Assembly (NCBI GenBank): GCA_039881145.1
Contig: JAYKKI010000062.1
Location: 565,501 to 629,500, forward strand
Reading direction: 5' to 3'
From: Druceiella hillmani
Lineage: Eukaryota; Arthropoda; Insecta; Lepidoptera; Hepialidae
DNA length: 64,000 nucleotides
Shown in pieces: positions 40,656 to 53,300 of the stretch. The notes beneath the pieces are model-generated. The model was not told the DNA's origin, searched no databases, and worked only from the letters and a program-made list of their open reading frames with translations. The first letter of the stretch is position 1, and the number at the start of each line of letters is the position of its first letter. Position numbers and translations under genes: made by a program.

Positions 40656-41851
40656 GATATACTTAGCTTAGATAAATTATATAAAACAAACTTAAATACT
40701 TTTTTATTATAGATTAAATAGATTAAAAATGATCCCAAGAAGAATTATTGATACACCATAATATTTCGTAATCCTAAATGATATTATTTTTACGACGATA
40801 AACATTTTACAATTAGTTTACTTAACATTAAAATACAAATAACTACCAGAATCAACATCAAAATGACACCATTTAATATTTAAAAAATAGCATTTGTCTT
40901 GAGCATTTGAAGAAATTACTGTGAAGTACGAAAATCGTCAAGTGTGAGAAAGATCATTTTTCCCGTACTGATCCCAAAACTTCCCTTTTCTCACATACTT
41001 TTGAGATATATGAAAGTAAATATACATAATATAGGTATATTAAATAATTTATTGTAGTAATAATAATTATTATATATGTTTAACTATATGTATATATACA
41101 AAAACTATTTTAACAACCAGTATTAAAGACTTAGAAAATACTTTAGATTTAGTATATTTTAGACAATGATATAAGTATTAACTTGATCAGACATTAGAAA
41201 GGACAGTTTCAGTTCTCATTTTTAATAGGATTTAACCATAAGCCTATTCACATTTATATTTGTTTTTTTTTAATTTTTACTTATGAATTATTTAATGTCA
41301 TTTTTGTTGAATAAATTTATTTAATGCATTAAAACATATCTTGTAAATATAAAATCATAGTTATTTTCGCCATTTAGATAATAAAAATTATGGGCATAAC
41401 ATTTTCTGTATAAAATATCATATTTAATGGGATATAATTCATAAATGATGTATTTTTAATATTATAAACCTAAATACCTTTGTTTCCATATCTTGAAACA
41501 ATTTGATTAATTTCGTGACATAAGAGTCAAATCTAATTAAACTCATCTTAGAAATGCGGAAATTAATTGAACAATAATATATTTATAAAGAATATACTTG
41601 GCAAATATGGATTATTATATTTTACTACTCACATCGGAACATCGATTACTAACATTAAAACATACTAATATATATGCATAAGTTATATAACTTGCATGAT
41701 GAACAAAACTATCAAAGCAACTTTCTCTAACCTCTATCGCCTAAATCTATTTAATATCATTATTCGATCACACATCTATTTTAATTCTTTATAAGTAACA
41801 AGACCCATATATGTAAAATATAAAGATTACATGTCATCAAATGCATATTTC
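40656..41851. other. Intergenic, nothing recognised
   Basis: No gene, RNA or element is supported. Confidence 0.5.
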
Positions 41852-41952
41852 TAACACACACATCCACACCCACACATAAAAACACACGCGCGCGCACGCG
41901 CCCACGCGATCATTTGTGTGTGTGTGTATGTATGTATGTATTACATATATAA
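41852..41952. repeat. Compound (AC)n(CG)n(TG)n(TATG)n microsatellite
   Basis: An AC-rich run is followed by 'acacgcgcgcgcacgcgccc', then (TG)n and (TATG)n. The CG core is striking in A+T-rich DNA. The AC and TG arms are complementary. Confidence 0.93.
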
Positions 41953-42316
41953 ATATTTGTACGTATAAACTATATTGACATTTCAATAAATCTTTTTAAC
42001 ATATAAATTCTTGTGTGTCAAATCAGCTTTCCGATCCGATGCTCGTGACAGTGAATGCCTCCACACTTCTTGTTAAATATAATTTCCATTGGTCAGACGA
42101 ACGCTCGGTCCAAAATAAAATTTCAATCATTTCTTCATCTGTAAAAAAAATTTCATTTGAAACGCCATTCGGTTCAATTCACATGTTTCGCCATTCGGGT
42201 CAATTCATTTCGCATGTTTGCGCATCTTGGTTCTTATAAGAAACGACATTCATTTTATAAATAAAATTCAAATACTTTTTCAATCAATAAAAATATTATA
42301 GACCACCCGTGTTTTT

Positions 42317-42378
42317 TAAGAACACTTTCTCTTAAGAAACAATTCTTTAAGAACACTTTCTCTTAAGAAACAATTCTT
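42317..42378. repeat. Perfect 31-bp tandem duplication
   Basis: Two identical copies of a 31-bp unit (42317-42347, 42348-42378) starting 'taagaacactttctcttaag'. No mismatch, so probably recent. Confidence 0.9.
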
Positions 42379-42654
42379 AACTTTATAGATGTAATTGTAT
42401 TTACATAGATATGCTACCCGGCAATACAAGTTTACACGTTATCTGGTAATATTGATAACTTATAACATATAAGCAGTCAAAATTTTATACGAAAAGCGAA
42501 ATTGAATCTCTTACAATCTTGTAAGCTGTCACAAAATTGTACATGTTTTTTTAACTTTCAAAATAATTTCAAAATGATGCCGAATGCGAAAGCAATCACG
42601 TTCAAATCGATATGAATTTCTAATGAGTTAATTTTAAACTTCAATAAATTGGGT

Positions 42655-42750
42655 AAAAATAGATATGGCACCGCTATCTTGGTCTGAAAAATAGACATCG
42701 CACCACTATTTCGATCTGAAAAAAGAGATATATTACCTCTATTTCGATAC
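42655..42750. repeat. 32-bp tandem repeat, three copies
   Basis: Units at 42655-42686, 42687-42718 and 42719-42750 share the layout 'aaaaatagacatcgcacca' then 'ctatttcgatctg', with increasing divergence. A 78-codon minus frame crosses it but is repetitive. Confidence 0.85.
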
Positions 42751-42788
42751 AACAAATTTGTGGCGCTGGAACGTTTTGAACTACACAC

Positions 42789-42826
42789 ACGCAAAATTAA
42801 CCCAAAATCACGGGTTAATTTTGCGT
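42789..42826. repeat. Perfect 15-bp inverted repeat
   Basis: Arms 'acgcaaaattaaccc' and its exact complement, with an 8-nt loop. Sits just right of the two tandem repeats. Confidence 0.85.
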
Positions 42827-44929
42827 CACAGATAAATTTGAAATTTGTCAGAGTTACTCAAATAGTTTGAAAAATATATACGTTGTTTTTATCGTACCAT
42901 TACGCTGTGTTCAAGAAATGTAAGTTCCGAATGAAAGAGAATATTAAACATTACTCATGAAGAGTGGTTAAACAATACTCAGGACATGGTCTAGAAATTA
43001 AATATTAAATAAATTTTGGATAGGATGACAAATCAGTTTAAAACAGTCTCGATCCTAAAAAGGAAGTACTTTCTTTATGGTAAAATCCATATAATTACTA
43101 TTTATGAAAACCTGCTTAAAGTACAGTATATTTCTGATTAAATATACTGTAGGTATTATGATATTTCGTAATGATCACTTTACCCTCAACTATGTTTATA
43201 AGTAATTACAATAAAATAGTAAAGAAGCCGTATTTATAAATGCTTTACAGAAACCCACTAAACGGCTTCTAATGAAATTTTAGTTTTATACTTTAAGTAC
43301 TAACTCATAACCTGCAACTTAAATAATTAGGGTATTCTTTATAGAAGTTGGTCAGTTCGTTAATTACACTAACATCATAACCATCGTTTTATAATTCTCC
43401 ATTTGGTAGCAATATTTATTTAATTTTTAATTTAATATAATAATATGTTGATAATTAAACTTCAGTAACTGCTATCATCTCCTATGGGACTCCAGGAAAG
43501 TTTACTATTAAATAAATAGGTATTCTTCATTAATGCTATGTATCAAAGGCAAAAAGTTTTTATAAAATACAAAGTGTGTATGGTAGAGGTAAAATATGTT
43601 TTAATCTAGTCGTAATTCAATTCAAATTTGATATTTGTTTAAGCCACTACATATCAAATAACTTTATTGTAAAGAAACTCCCTTATTCAAACCTAATTAC
43701 TAAAGTATACCAGGCAAGAAACTGAGCTTTCTTATTTTGAAACTGTCATCGACAGCTTGGTTATTTTAACCTTATTAATATTAAGTTGATATAGCGAAAC
43801 ATGTTCAATACTTAATCATAAATTTCAAAAACATTTTTTTTCACTTAAACTCGAGATCATGTTTTAGTATTTATCCCGATGAAGTACATTATAATGTGTA
43901 TGTTAATCATCGAAACATATGCTAGAATTTTTTTGAGAGTATGAAAAGATTAAATATTTGTGACCTTTCAAAGAAGCCTTACCGAAGGATGATTAATATT
44001 TGATTTTTTACAAGACTCTAGTTAGGTGGATTTATAACATTATTGTTAATAATGTTTTGATTGAGTGGATTTTCCATATTATTTGCAAAAAAACAGTGGA
44101 GGACAGCCATTGTTAAAAACAAGTACTATATATTATATTATTCATATCACAAAATGATATATGTAGTTCCAGTATCTAGAAAGATACAGGACTTTGCATT
44201 GATTTATATAATTAAAAAAATTATGTGCTCTTCTATAGTCTATAACTAAAATACGGATCAATAAAATTTTGTAAATCGATTACGAAATTAAGTATTTTTT
44301 CATTATTTTTTGGTAATATTATTTCATTCGTAGAAAATATGGAAACGCGGTGGTTTAAAATGTATATCATCAAAAGACATTAAATATGGAATATGGAAGT
44401 CAGCTTCCTTTATTTACCATTTTTATTAGAATATTAGATGATGACGTTGTTATTACCTCTGTCATTATTAGTGTTTAATTTAAAAAAGAAATGGTGTAAA
44501 CCTGGCAAATTTGAATAAAATTTTACCACCCATATTCTTGTTGGTATTTGGTTTACGTTCATTAATTTAAGAATAATACAAAATTTTATTTAAGTGTAAC
44601 AGCAAATTTTAGTTGCGTAGTGTGCACACCGCCAGTTAAATGGTAAAGGAAAATATTTTTTTAGATACCTTTCAAAGATATGAGGCTAATATATTTTTAT
44701 TTCATCTTTTCTTATTGAGATACAATATATAATAATATATGAAAAATAACAAAAGGTTACATATTTAATATAACCAAATAAAATATAAAAACTTAAGAAA
44801 AAATGAAATTGCTATCATTAGCAATTTTTTTTCAAAATGTAACGCATTCGTAATACCGCACGACGGTCAGTGCACATGCAATGCATTAGGCTTAATATAA
44901 CCTGAAAATGCAATAACGAAATCATTTTA
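42827..44929. other. Intergenic, nothing recognised
   Basis: No supported gene. A perfect 12-bp hairpin (tacagtatattt / aaatatactgta) is at 43122-43151. Confidence 0.45.
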
Positions 44930-45118
44930 TTGATCGTAATTTTGGTTTATACTCGAGAGCCCATAGAAGTCGACTTGCAATTCCACTTCAACAACACTCT
45001 ATATCATCATCAAGATATGAATGCCTTTATTAAAACTGCCAAATCGTTCATTCTAGAGTTCTCTAATACAGGTTTTCTGTTGGATTCTTTGAAAAAGAAA
45101 CTCGCTGATAATCCTTAA
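44930..45118 (+). CDS. Hypothetical terminal exon or small ORF
   Basis: A 62-codon frame ending in TAA whose codons look more protein-like than the surroundings: a soluble, charged peptide with 'FHFNNTLYHHQDMNAF', 'FILEFSNTG' and a basic tail 'LLDSLKKKLADNP'. A pyrimidine-rich stretch ending CTCGAG near 44956 could be a splice acceptor. An AATAAA lies at 45194-45199, about 75 nt after the stop. If real, it is the last exon of a plus-strand gene converging on the synaptotagmin gene. I do not recognise the family, and no partner exon was found upstream. Confidence 0.35.
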   Translation: MIVILVYTREPIEVDLQFHFNNTLYHHQDMNAFIKTAKSFILEFSNTGFLLDSLKKKLADNP

Positions 45119-45419
45119 ATAACAGATGTATATAACGCAGTGCTAAAAACAAAATATTTGTTGTTTTTGGTTAGAAACTAGATACTCCTTAGCAATAAAT
45201 TGTAAAATCATTGAAAGGAAGATTTTAACTTTATGAGGTATATTATAAGAGATATTTATTTAATATTGTTATCGGTAAGACCTTCTAGAGTTTTGCAAAC
45301 TGAAGAATACTAAAATTGCCAACCTACTAAAAATTCTGAAGAAATTTGACAATTATGTATTCTTCAGCACTACTTACTAAAACTGTTTATCAGTTTACAA
45401 CAATAAAGACGGAATGTAT

Positions 45420-45473
45420 TTTATTAAGTAAATTTACATTAAATCAAAGACGTAGCTTAAAATTTCATTTATT
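45420..45473 (-). terminator. Synaptotagmin polyadenylation signals
   Basis: Two minus-strand AATAAA hexamers (45473-45468 and 45425-45420), about 125 and 175 nt after the stop codon, a normal distance for an insect 3' UTR. Confidence 0.5.
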
Positions 45474-45596
45474 ACCAGAATATACATTATTTTACCATAT
45501 TTTGTATTGTGGTGAAAATTGTAATAAAGATCTGTTTCATATAAAATGCTAATGTTGGAAAAATGTTTAATTCAATTACAGTACAGTAAAGACATC

Positions 45597-45798
45597 TCAC
45601 CTCCCATTCAAGCAGCTTAGACTGACTGGTTGTTCAGAAGAACCCAAAGTGATATTTGAAGGTGGGCTTTTGGTCAGAGGATACCACTGTGCCACTGGCT
45701 TACGAGGATTGTCCAGCATCTCCAACCAATGATCGCGACCGACTCCTATGAAGCTGGACCCGATGGCGGTGCAACCTATTAGCTCATTAGGTCCAATT
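45597..45798 (-). CDS. Syt: Synaptotagmin last coding exon (C2B end and tail)
   Basis: The acceptor TTTTGACGCAG precedes A-ATT-GGA. It encodes '[16 protein letters not shown]', 'HWLEMLDNP', 'KPVAQWYPL', then a Ser/Pro-rich tail ending '...SLSCLNGR' and TGA at 45599-45597. The end of the exon is odd: the stop sits inside AG/GTGAGA, a near-perfect donor site. Splicing there would remove the stop and give another C-terminus if a further exon exists downstream. I see no obvious such exon, so the stop is taken as real. Confidence 0.95.
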
Positions 45799-47333
45799 CT
45801 GCGTCAAAATTTAAGTATATTAGTTTCAGCAAATGTAATTAATTTAAGATACTAAATAATTAAGATGTATCATGTTAAATGCTTATCCAAATTTAATCAG
45901 TAACGTCATACCACAATCTAGTTCATTTATCTTAAGAAGTTTTTGTTATGGTTTGTGAAAGCACCTAAACAAAATTGTTTCCCTTATTTATTTTTTCGTC
46001 CACTTCTAAAAATTTCTAAGATATCCGTTTTTAATGAAAGCCAAAACGTTATAACGTTTAACTTGTGGTGGCAGATTTTAAAGTTTAAGAAGATTTACAG
46101 TTGGTGATATATGAAGAAATAACCCTTTCCACTGCCAGTCTGCCTCTTAACCATCACCTTAGTTATGTTACGTATGATACTTAAAAACTTCCAATTCTGC
46201 AATTACTGGTGGAAAATCAAGTTTTAATATGATAAATTCCAAATCAAGATGTCAAACTACATGAGGTCTTACAATATTCATAAAGTCAATACGAAATAAG
46301 AACAATTTTCTATAACTCATAGAGACATTTCAGTCATTTGAGATATTTTTAATTCCGTGAATTCAATAACATTTTACAAATTTTCCAAAATTAAATAATT
46401 TGTATTCTATTAACCAAAGTTTAAAATGCTACTACATTCAATGAATACATTAAAAAATATCAATGGTCCAAATTAAACTCATATTTATCCAAAATTATGA
46501 TAAAAACATGTACAATTTACCTATCATAATCTATGACTTTAACAAGCAGAGTGACGTCTTCTACATTTTCCGATGGGACATCAAATACCAAGGCTTCATT
46601 GTATACAGGAGACAGTGTGTTCTTTTTGACCGTGGTTTTCTTCTTCTTAATTCGCTTGCCTTGACATATCAGACAGATCTTGACATAAGGATCTGTAACA
46701 AGAAGAAATAAAATGTTATGTTTTATTAGAGTTAACTTCTTAAGAACCCATTTTCATATATAGTGTGTGTGTGTCAAGTTTTGTGAGGAGTGAAATCGTA
46801 ATTTCAAAGCGTTAAAAAAAGTGCAACAGTTTGTAAGTTTGAATGTAGGAGGTAATATCCAAAACTACTCATCCGATTTAAAAATAATTCTTACACCTTT
46901 ATTCGGAAAAGGACTTCCGGGTGAACATAGTTTGTATATTATCCGGTTAAAATAATCTTCAAATATTAAAAAAAGGCGAATTTTGTAAGTTTGGCTGTAG
47001 GACGTAATCTTCGAAACTACTGATCGTATTTCAAAAATCCTTTCACCAATATTTAGAAAGGAACTTCAGAATGGATACAGGTTAAATATTATTCCATTTA
47101 AAAAAAATTATGGACACCAGTTTTACAACATAAGCCAACGGAAAAACAGTCGAACGATTGCGTTTCTTTTTTAACACTGCCTTAACGGTAAGAGAAATGT
47201 GAATGCTTTCTATAGAAAAGCAAAGTTGTAAAGTTGCAGAGCTTAAAACGTTCTGTAAAAAAGTCTGTGATGTTACATCTCTTATTATCAATTTTATTGC
47301 ACAAATAAATAAAATATGACAAAAAGGTATATT

Positions 47334-47381
<48 letters not shown>

Positions 47382-50300
47382 TAATAAGTAAATTCCAGTG
47401 GCGTGTTGGAGTTGACACGCACAATTATTGCATTCGTTATTTAAATATTACCTGATTATAAATAAAAGCAAGACTAATATATTTGTAGACGTAATCTGAA
47501 ATTACAAGAATTCAGCGGTCTCCGCAATATAATAAAATTTAAACTGATGCAAAAATTAATTTGCCCAAATTTTCAATTCAATTTTCAATTCATAAAGACA
47601 ATAATCATTCCGAGATTTCTGCGGACCGAAGAATTGCAAAAAATGTATTTTTGTAATCGAAAAAAGGACATATATTTACAGACACTGATGTATTTTCTAA
47701 ATTGTCATATATAGTTCCGTATATCTTTCCACCTTTTTTGCTCCCTATTTTTCTCGTTAATTCACGTCACCGCCTCTCAATACAATTACTTTTGGTTTGG
47801 TTTGGGTTAGTCAGAAATTTCTTGAGGTGCTAATAAAATATAATTTTCCATTTTATATTTTCATTTATCTTAAATCTTATTCCAAAACCTGATAACCATT
47901 GGCAACTTTTATAACTCTTCTTAACTTTCAGGTAAATGGAAATTACCTCGCTCTTAGGAATCAGTGGATTGTCATGGAAACAATTTTATCTTTCTTAGCA
48001 AACTCTTTTTAATACTTTGTGCTTCCAATGATTAGATAATGATTTAAGAAAAGGATTATCGGTAGGCTAAAGTTTCAAAGATATAGTGGATGAACAAATA
48101 CAACCCAGCCCAACAACGATTTTGCTACGTGTCTTCAAATATGCATGTGAGCTAGCGTTGTGATGAAGAAGATTAAATTTTTGTTGTTTACTAAGAATTT
48201 TTGTAGCAATGTATCTAGCTGCCAAATTAAGTGGCACTAATAATTGCAGATTTGCGTGATAGAATGAATGACGCCTTCATAGTTTTACGAACAGTCCATC
48301 ATGATCTTTATTTTGAAGTGAAGATCATGATGGACTGTTGGTCGAAACCACTGATTTTTACGAGAATGGTTCATAAAGACTACTTACATTTCGTCGCTAT
48401 TGACTATGTGTGTAAAACATTCTTTTTTTATGCCAAAGAAGTCATATAGATATCAACATAGAGTTGCTACTCTGTTTCATTCAGCTCGTTCGAGATCGGT
48501 TTCCCAAGTTTTCTAATCTTGCCTATTTCGTGACATACTTTTTAAGCAATGAAGTCGCTCTACTTAACGCCTTGCCACCTGCCGCGGATATTTTTTAATA
48601 AGAGCCCAAACAGAATTGATATCCAATGATTGTGATGGTCCAAAGCGTAGAGTATCGATTTCCAGATTGCCCTTATAAAAGCGAATTAACCATCAAGAAT
48701 CCTTCGTGAGAGAGACAGCAACTTTTCCTGTCGTTTGGTTAATTTTAGTTGCACCCGTCATGCGGAAGTTGCCCAACGGTACTTATAGAATACTTGACGA
48801 CATTTTGGAAGAAGCACTTACAATGATTTACGGAAAATACCTTTTTTCTTAGACACTTTTGCGATTTTAGCAATTATAAAATACTAATTAAATTTAAGAC
48901 TTATACTGCTTATGTAGTCCAGCGATAGAACATTTCCTAGCATTCGACGAACTTTTCAAAAAACAATGGAAACTGTCGCAGAACTTTTTGTCAGAGCCAA
49001 TAATATTCTTTTAATGTGAACATTCTGCACGATAATTTAAAAAAATAAGGGTCACACAATTGGGTAAATAAGTTTGCTCTCAGAAGGTTCCTTTGTACCT
49101 TTTCTAACTGAAAGGGATTAATTTCTCAATTACGTAATACTAAGTTCAATCAAACTACTCAAATTCTTTAACTTTTTCTCTTTTTTCAAGTACGTGACAA
49201 CTTAAATTACGGAATTATTTACATGTTTATACGCTTCACTGTTTTTTTAAATCGTTTAGGTGACCGATTTACCCATAAGTCGATATTACAATAGGACAAA
49301 GGGTGAACCCATCTTTGTTTAGCTGGTCGTATTAATTGGTCATATCCGTTCCTTTTTTACGATTTTTAAATATTATTTAATTTCTCATCACTATCTGTAA
49401 TAATCTACAGGTTTTGGCTTTTTTTGGGGCTAACTCTCCTTTTTTTTTAATTCCATGTGACGTATCGAACAAATTTATATTTCGTCCATTAATGCCAATA
49501 AATTTACGTTTCATCAATTTATGTGAGCTCAATAATTTTAATTTTTATGCATTATTTCATTTTCTCCATATCTCTCTATTAACATGAAAAAATATGTTTG
49601 CATTTTCACTAAAATAGGTCCATAATCTTTCATTTTTATATTCTATAAATTACATATGATTTAAGGTTACTATACATAAAATAATCGTATTTTATTTAAC
49701 AAATTTTTTATGTATTTTACCATTTAAACAATTTATGAAAAATAATTATAGGTAAATTTCATTTCCTCCTAATGCCCTTAACAAAGCAGTAATTTAAATG
49801 ACATGCAGCTATGGAAGTTACAGGGATGAATGAGATTTTTTTGTCATACTTATTAACAGTAAACTATTGTTATCGTATCTAATAGGCTAATCTATAATTT
49901 TGGGATGGCTAAGGAAATCAGGTCAAAATATTATGCTCTTGAATGAGTCATGATATTATTCAGTCTGATTTCAAAACGTGGTAAATTAAATAATTTTCTT
50001 TAAGAGAATAATTACTTTACTAAACTCCAGCTATGCCGCCTCTCATATCATTACAAAAACGCAATAATTTAAATCTATCTACATCAAAAGGAATCATTGC
50101 CTCTAGGACACTCCGTACAATTAAACCGAGACGATTCCATTATTGGAAATGGACTGCACCGGCGCGCGTATTTAGACCACTCGTACAAGCGCCGCATTAA
50201 GTAAACGATGCTTATCGGGTACCATTTGCGACTATTTCCTACCCATTTATTAGGCGGGATAAAGTCAAAGGACTTAACTGCTGAGTGCTTGTACGAAAAG

Positions 50301-53300
50301 TGGCCAAAATGGGAGAAGTTCCAAAATATAAATAGTAGAGTATGTTAAAACAAATGTCATCGCCTTTAAGATATTTTCTGTCGGTAACAATTAAATAATA
50401 AATATATAATTCAGCTTTTAAAAAGTATTAATAACAATGGGGGATACGTGGATCATTTCACAATCTACTCATTCTCATTTTATCCGTTCTCTCAGAAAAT
50501 ACTTTAAGGGGCACTATTTTATAATTTTTGGAATGAAAATACTTTATGCACGATGAGGGTAAAATTTTCCAGGTTGCAACCTTTTCGTGCAATGTTTTTG
50601 TAACGTCAGAGTGTAACGAATTTATCGCCAAAAAGACGGAAAATGGGTACAACCGAGAGAGATATACATAACAGTATATAATAAATTAAGTACATTGCTT
50701 TGTTTATAAACGCGCAATGAACCGTCCTTTATGATTGTCATAAATATAATTTACAACAGAAGCAATTTATCCCTACTTGCTTCAACCGCTTTTAGTCGTG
50801 TTTTGGTACTGGCACCACGGCTATTTCTTTAATTGGCACTAATCTACTTTTTTTTAGAAAATTAATTTAGAAAAATATTTAGTAAAATATATGGACTTAC
50901 ATTTGACATATGTACCTGTGGACTTATCTCTCTCTCTGCCGTTTTACCCTTATTATATACATATAAATCAATGTCTAGTTTGCCAAGGAAGTTTCACTAC
51001 TTGCACGTTTACTGAATTGCACGCCATTTTGTTTTGATTAATCAATATTGTGGGTAATCGATGGTCACAGGCCACCAACAAAATTATTATGAACTGGTAA
51101 AAATAGTGGTTATAATATAGTTAATCAAGGATATAAATTCAACGAAGAAGAAAATTTTGTCTATATATTTATTTTTTAGCACAAGCATTGGTATAACAAA
51201 ACGGTTTCTCGGAATGAGATACTTTAACTGTGATATAATTGACAACATACAGATAGATATGGGTATTTAACATTTTTCCAGACATAATGAACAATACTGT
51301 ACATAATGAACAATAGTACATCGGTGACAGAATTCTAAATGCACCGGCTGCATTTTTCAGTTAAACTTATGATCCACTGTAATTATATTAAAATAACGCG
51401 TAAGAATATTCCAGATATCATAAAACAAACTAGTTTAATCGTGTATTGTTTTATTGCTTTTATTAGAGAATATCTGCTATTAGCCTGTTTTGTCTTGAAA
51501 CTATAATAATTTGGTATTGGTTTTTTACAATAAAGTCAATAAGATAATGACCATAACGAATTAAAAATATTTCCTATTTAACTTTAAAATATAAAACAGT
51601 TATAATAAATAAATTATTCCTAATTACACACATCTTTATGAAATTTTAATGAGTGTTTTATTGAGATATTATTGCGAATGATTCATTATCACTCACATTA
51701 TTTAACACAATAATTGATAATATTCTTATTAAATGTTATTTTAAATAACTACAAACTTTGCTTCTTGGTTACGTTCACATAGATATATTTCCCAGAATAA
51801 GAGTGAGAATATGAAATTGTAAAGATCGTTAGGGACGTGAGAGTGAAACAAACAAGCAAACATACAAACAGTAATTCTCACTTTAACAATTATTAGATTT
51901 GTTTGGATAAGTAAGAATGTGCTAATAAACTTACCAAGCACTAAAAGAACTCGCACTACGAAGGGTCCGTACACATTTAAACAATTAAAAATACTTAAGT
52001 ACGCATAATACTTTCATCAATTTATTTAGGAATATAAATTTTTCACTATGTAGATATATGTGTATGTGTGCAGGTGGATGAGCGCGCGTGTGCGTACGTG
52101 TGTATATACACGCATGTGTAGCTTACTATGCTATCACAAGCCTGAAAATACAGTGTTTATTTAAAAAGTTATAGGATTTAGGATAATCTTTTCACTTTTC
52201 CTGTAATTTTCTAGTTAGGTTTAACATCCTGTTTATTCATGATTTTTGGCTTAATACTCTCAGAATAAATCTCAGAAATATCTTTTTAAATATGCAATTT
52301 AAATTTTAAAAAAGTTCCATTATTAATCTTTACGAGTCCTGTCAAATGATATCTCCATTTGGTATCATAAATTAAAACAAAAAAATAAAGACCTTCGTTT
52401 ATCACCTTTTTAATTCTTAAATGAATATTTTTAAAAAGTTAGTCAGTGAGAATATTTGATTTATTTGAGTTAATAAGACATATTGCAGCATTAAATTTCA
52501 AGTTTCCACGTTGGATGATTTCTAAGAAAATCGGCTATAAGTGTAGGTACATGGGAATATCTATCATGTCTATGTTTCATAAGTTAAGTCGTCTACAATA
52601 ATTGCAACACTCTTACTAAAACCGTAGAAGCCTAAGCATCTTTCTATTTTTTAATAATTTAATTACGTAATTTTTGAAAACAAATAGTTCAGTATTTTCG
52701 GAAATAAAGTTGAGGAACATAAGTTCTCGCAGATTTTTTATTATATCTCTGAAAATATAATACCTGAAGTAATGAAAACATATTTTAAAACCCTTATAAT
52801 AATCTAAGATACTTCTTACTATACAAACAAATTAGACATTTCTATATTAATGCTGTTGAATTTCTTCTACTGAGATATATAGAGAATAATAAAATGTATT
52901 AACTATGCCAAATTTGAAGCTCGTTCGGCAGACGCTGTCTGAGAAATAGAACTGTGACCGACATAAGGACTTACCCGTGAGTAATATTAGCAGGATTTCG
53001 TTTTCCTTGTCAAGTTACGATACACTAGGATAAGTTACGTTAGGTCGCGTGTCGGTAATATTAAAGGAAAATGTTAAGTATGAATAGGTAAGTATCCCTG
53101 AGTAAAAAATATTATTAATATTAGACTTTTAACAATACATTGTATAAACAACATCATTTACCATATGAGAGGATTATCACCAAAATAACCAGGCTGTGGT
53201 AGCAGCTTACATGAGCGCCCGACTAAAACTAACCACGGAATAAACATTTTAGCCAGAAGTACACTTTCAACACACTTTCAAGAAATTGAAAGTGTATTTC

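Noticed and set aside
46463..46711. Plus-strand 82-codon frame
   Set aside because: It is the antisense of the synaptotagmin C2B exon, which has matching splice sites and homology on the minus strand.
46826..47110. Coding relic near the synaptotagmin C2B exon
   Set aside because: The two copies follow a known non-coding repeat wording and contain no sustained frame.
48231..48449. Plus-strand 72-codon frame
   Set aside because: Antisense of the mariner relic; no homology on the plus strand.
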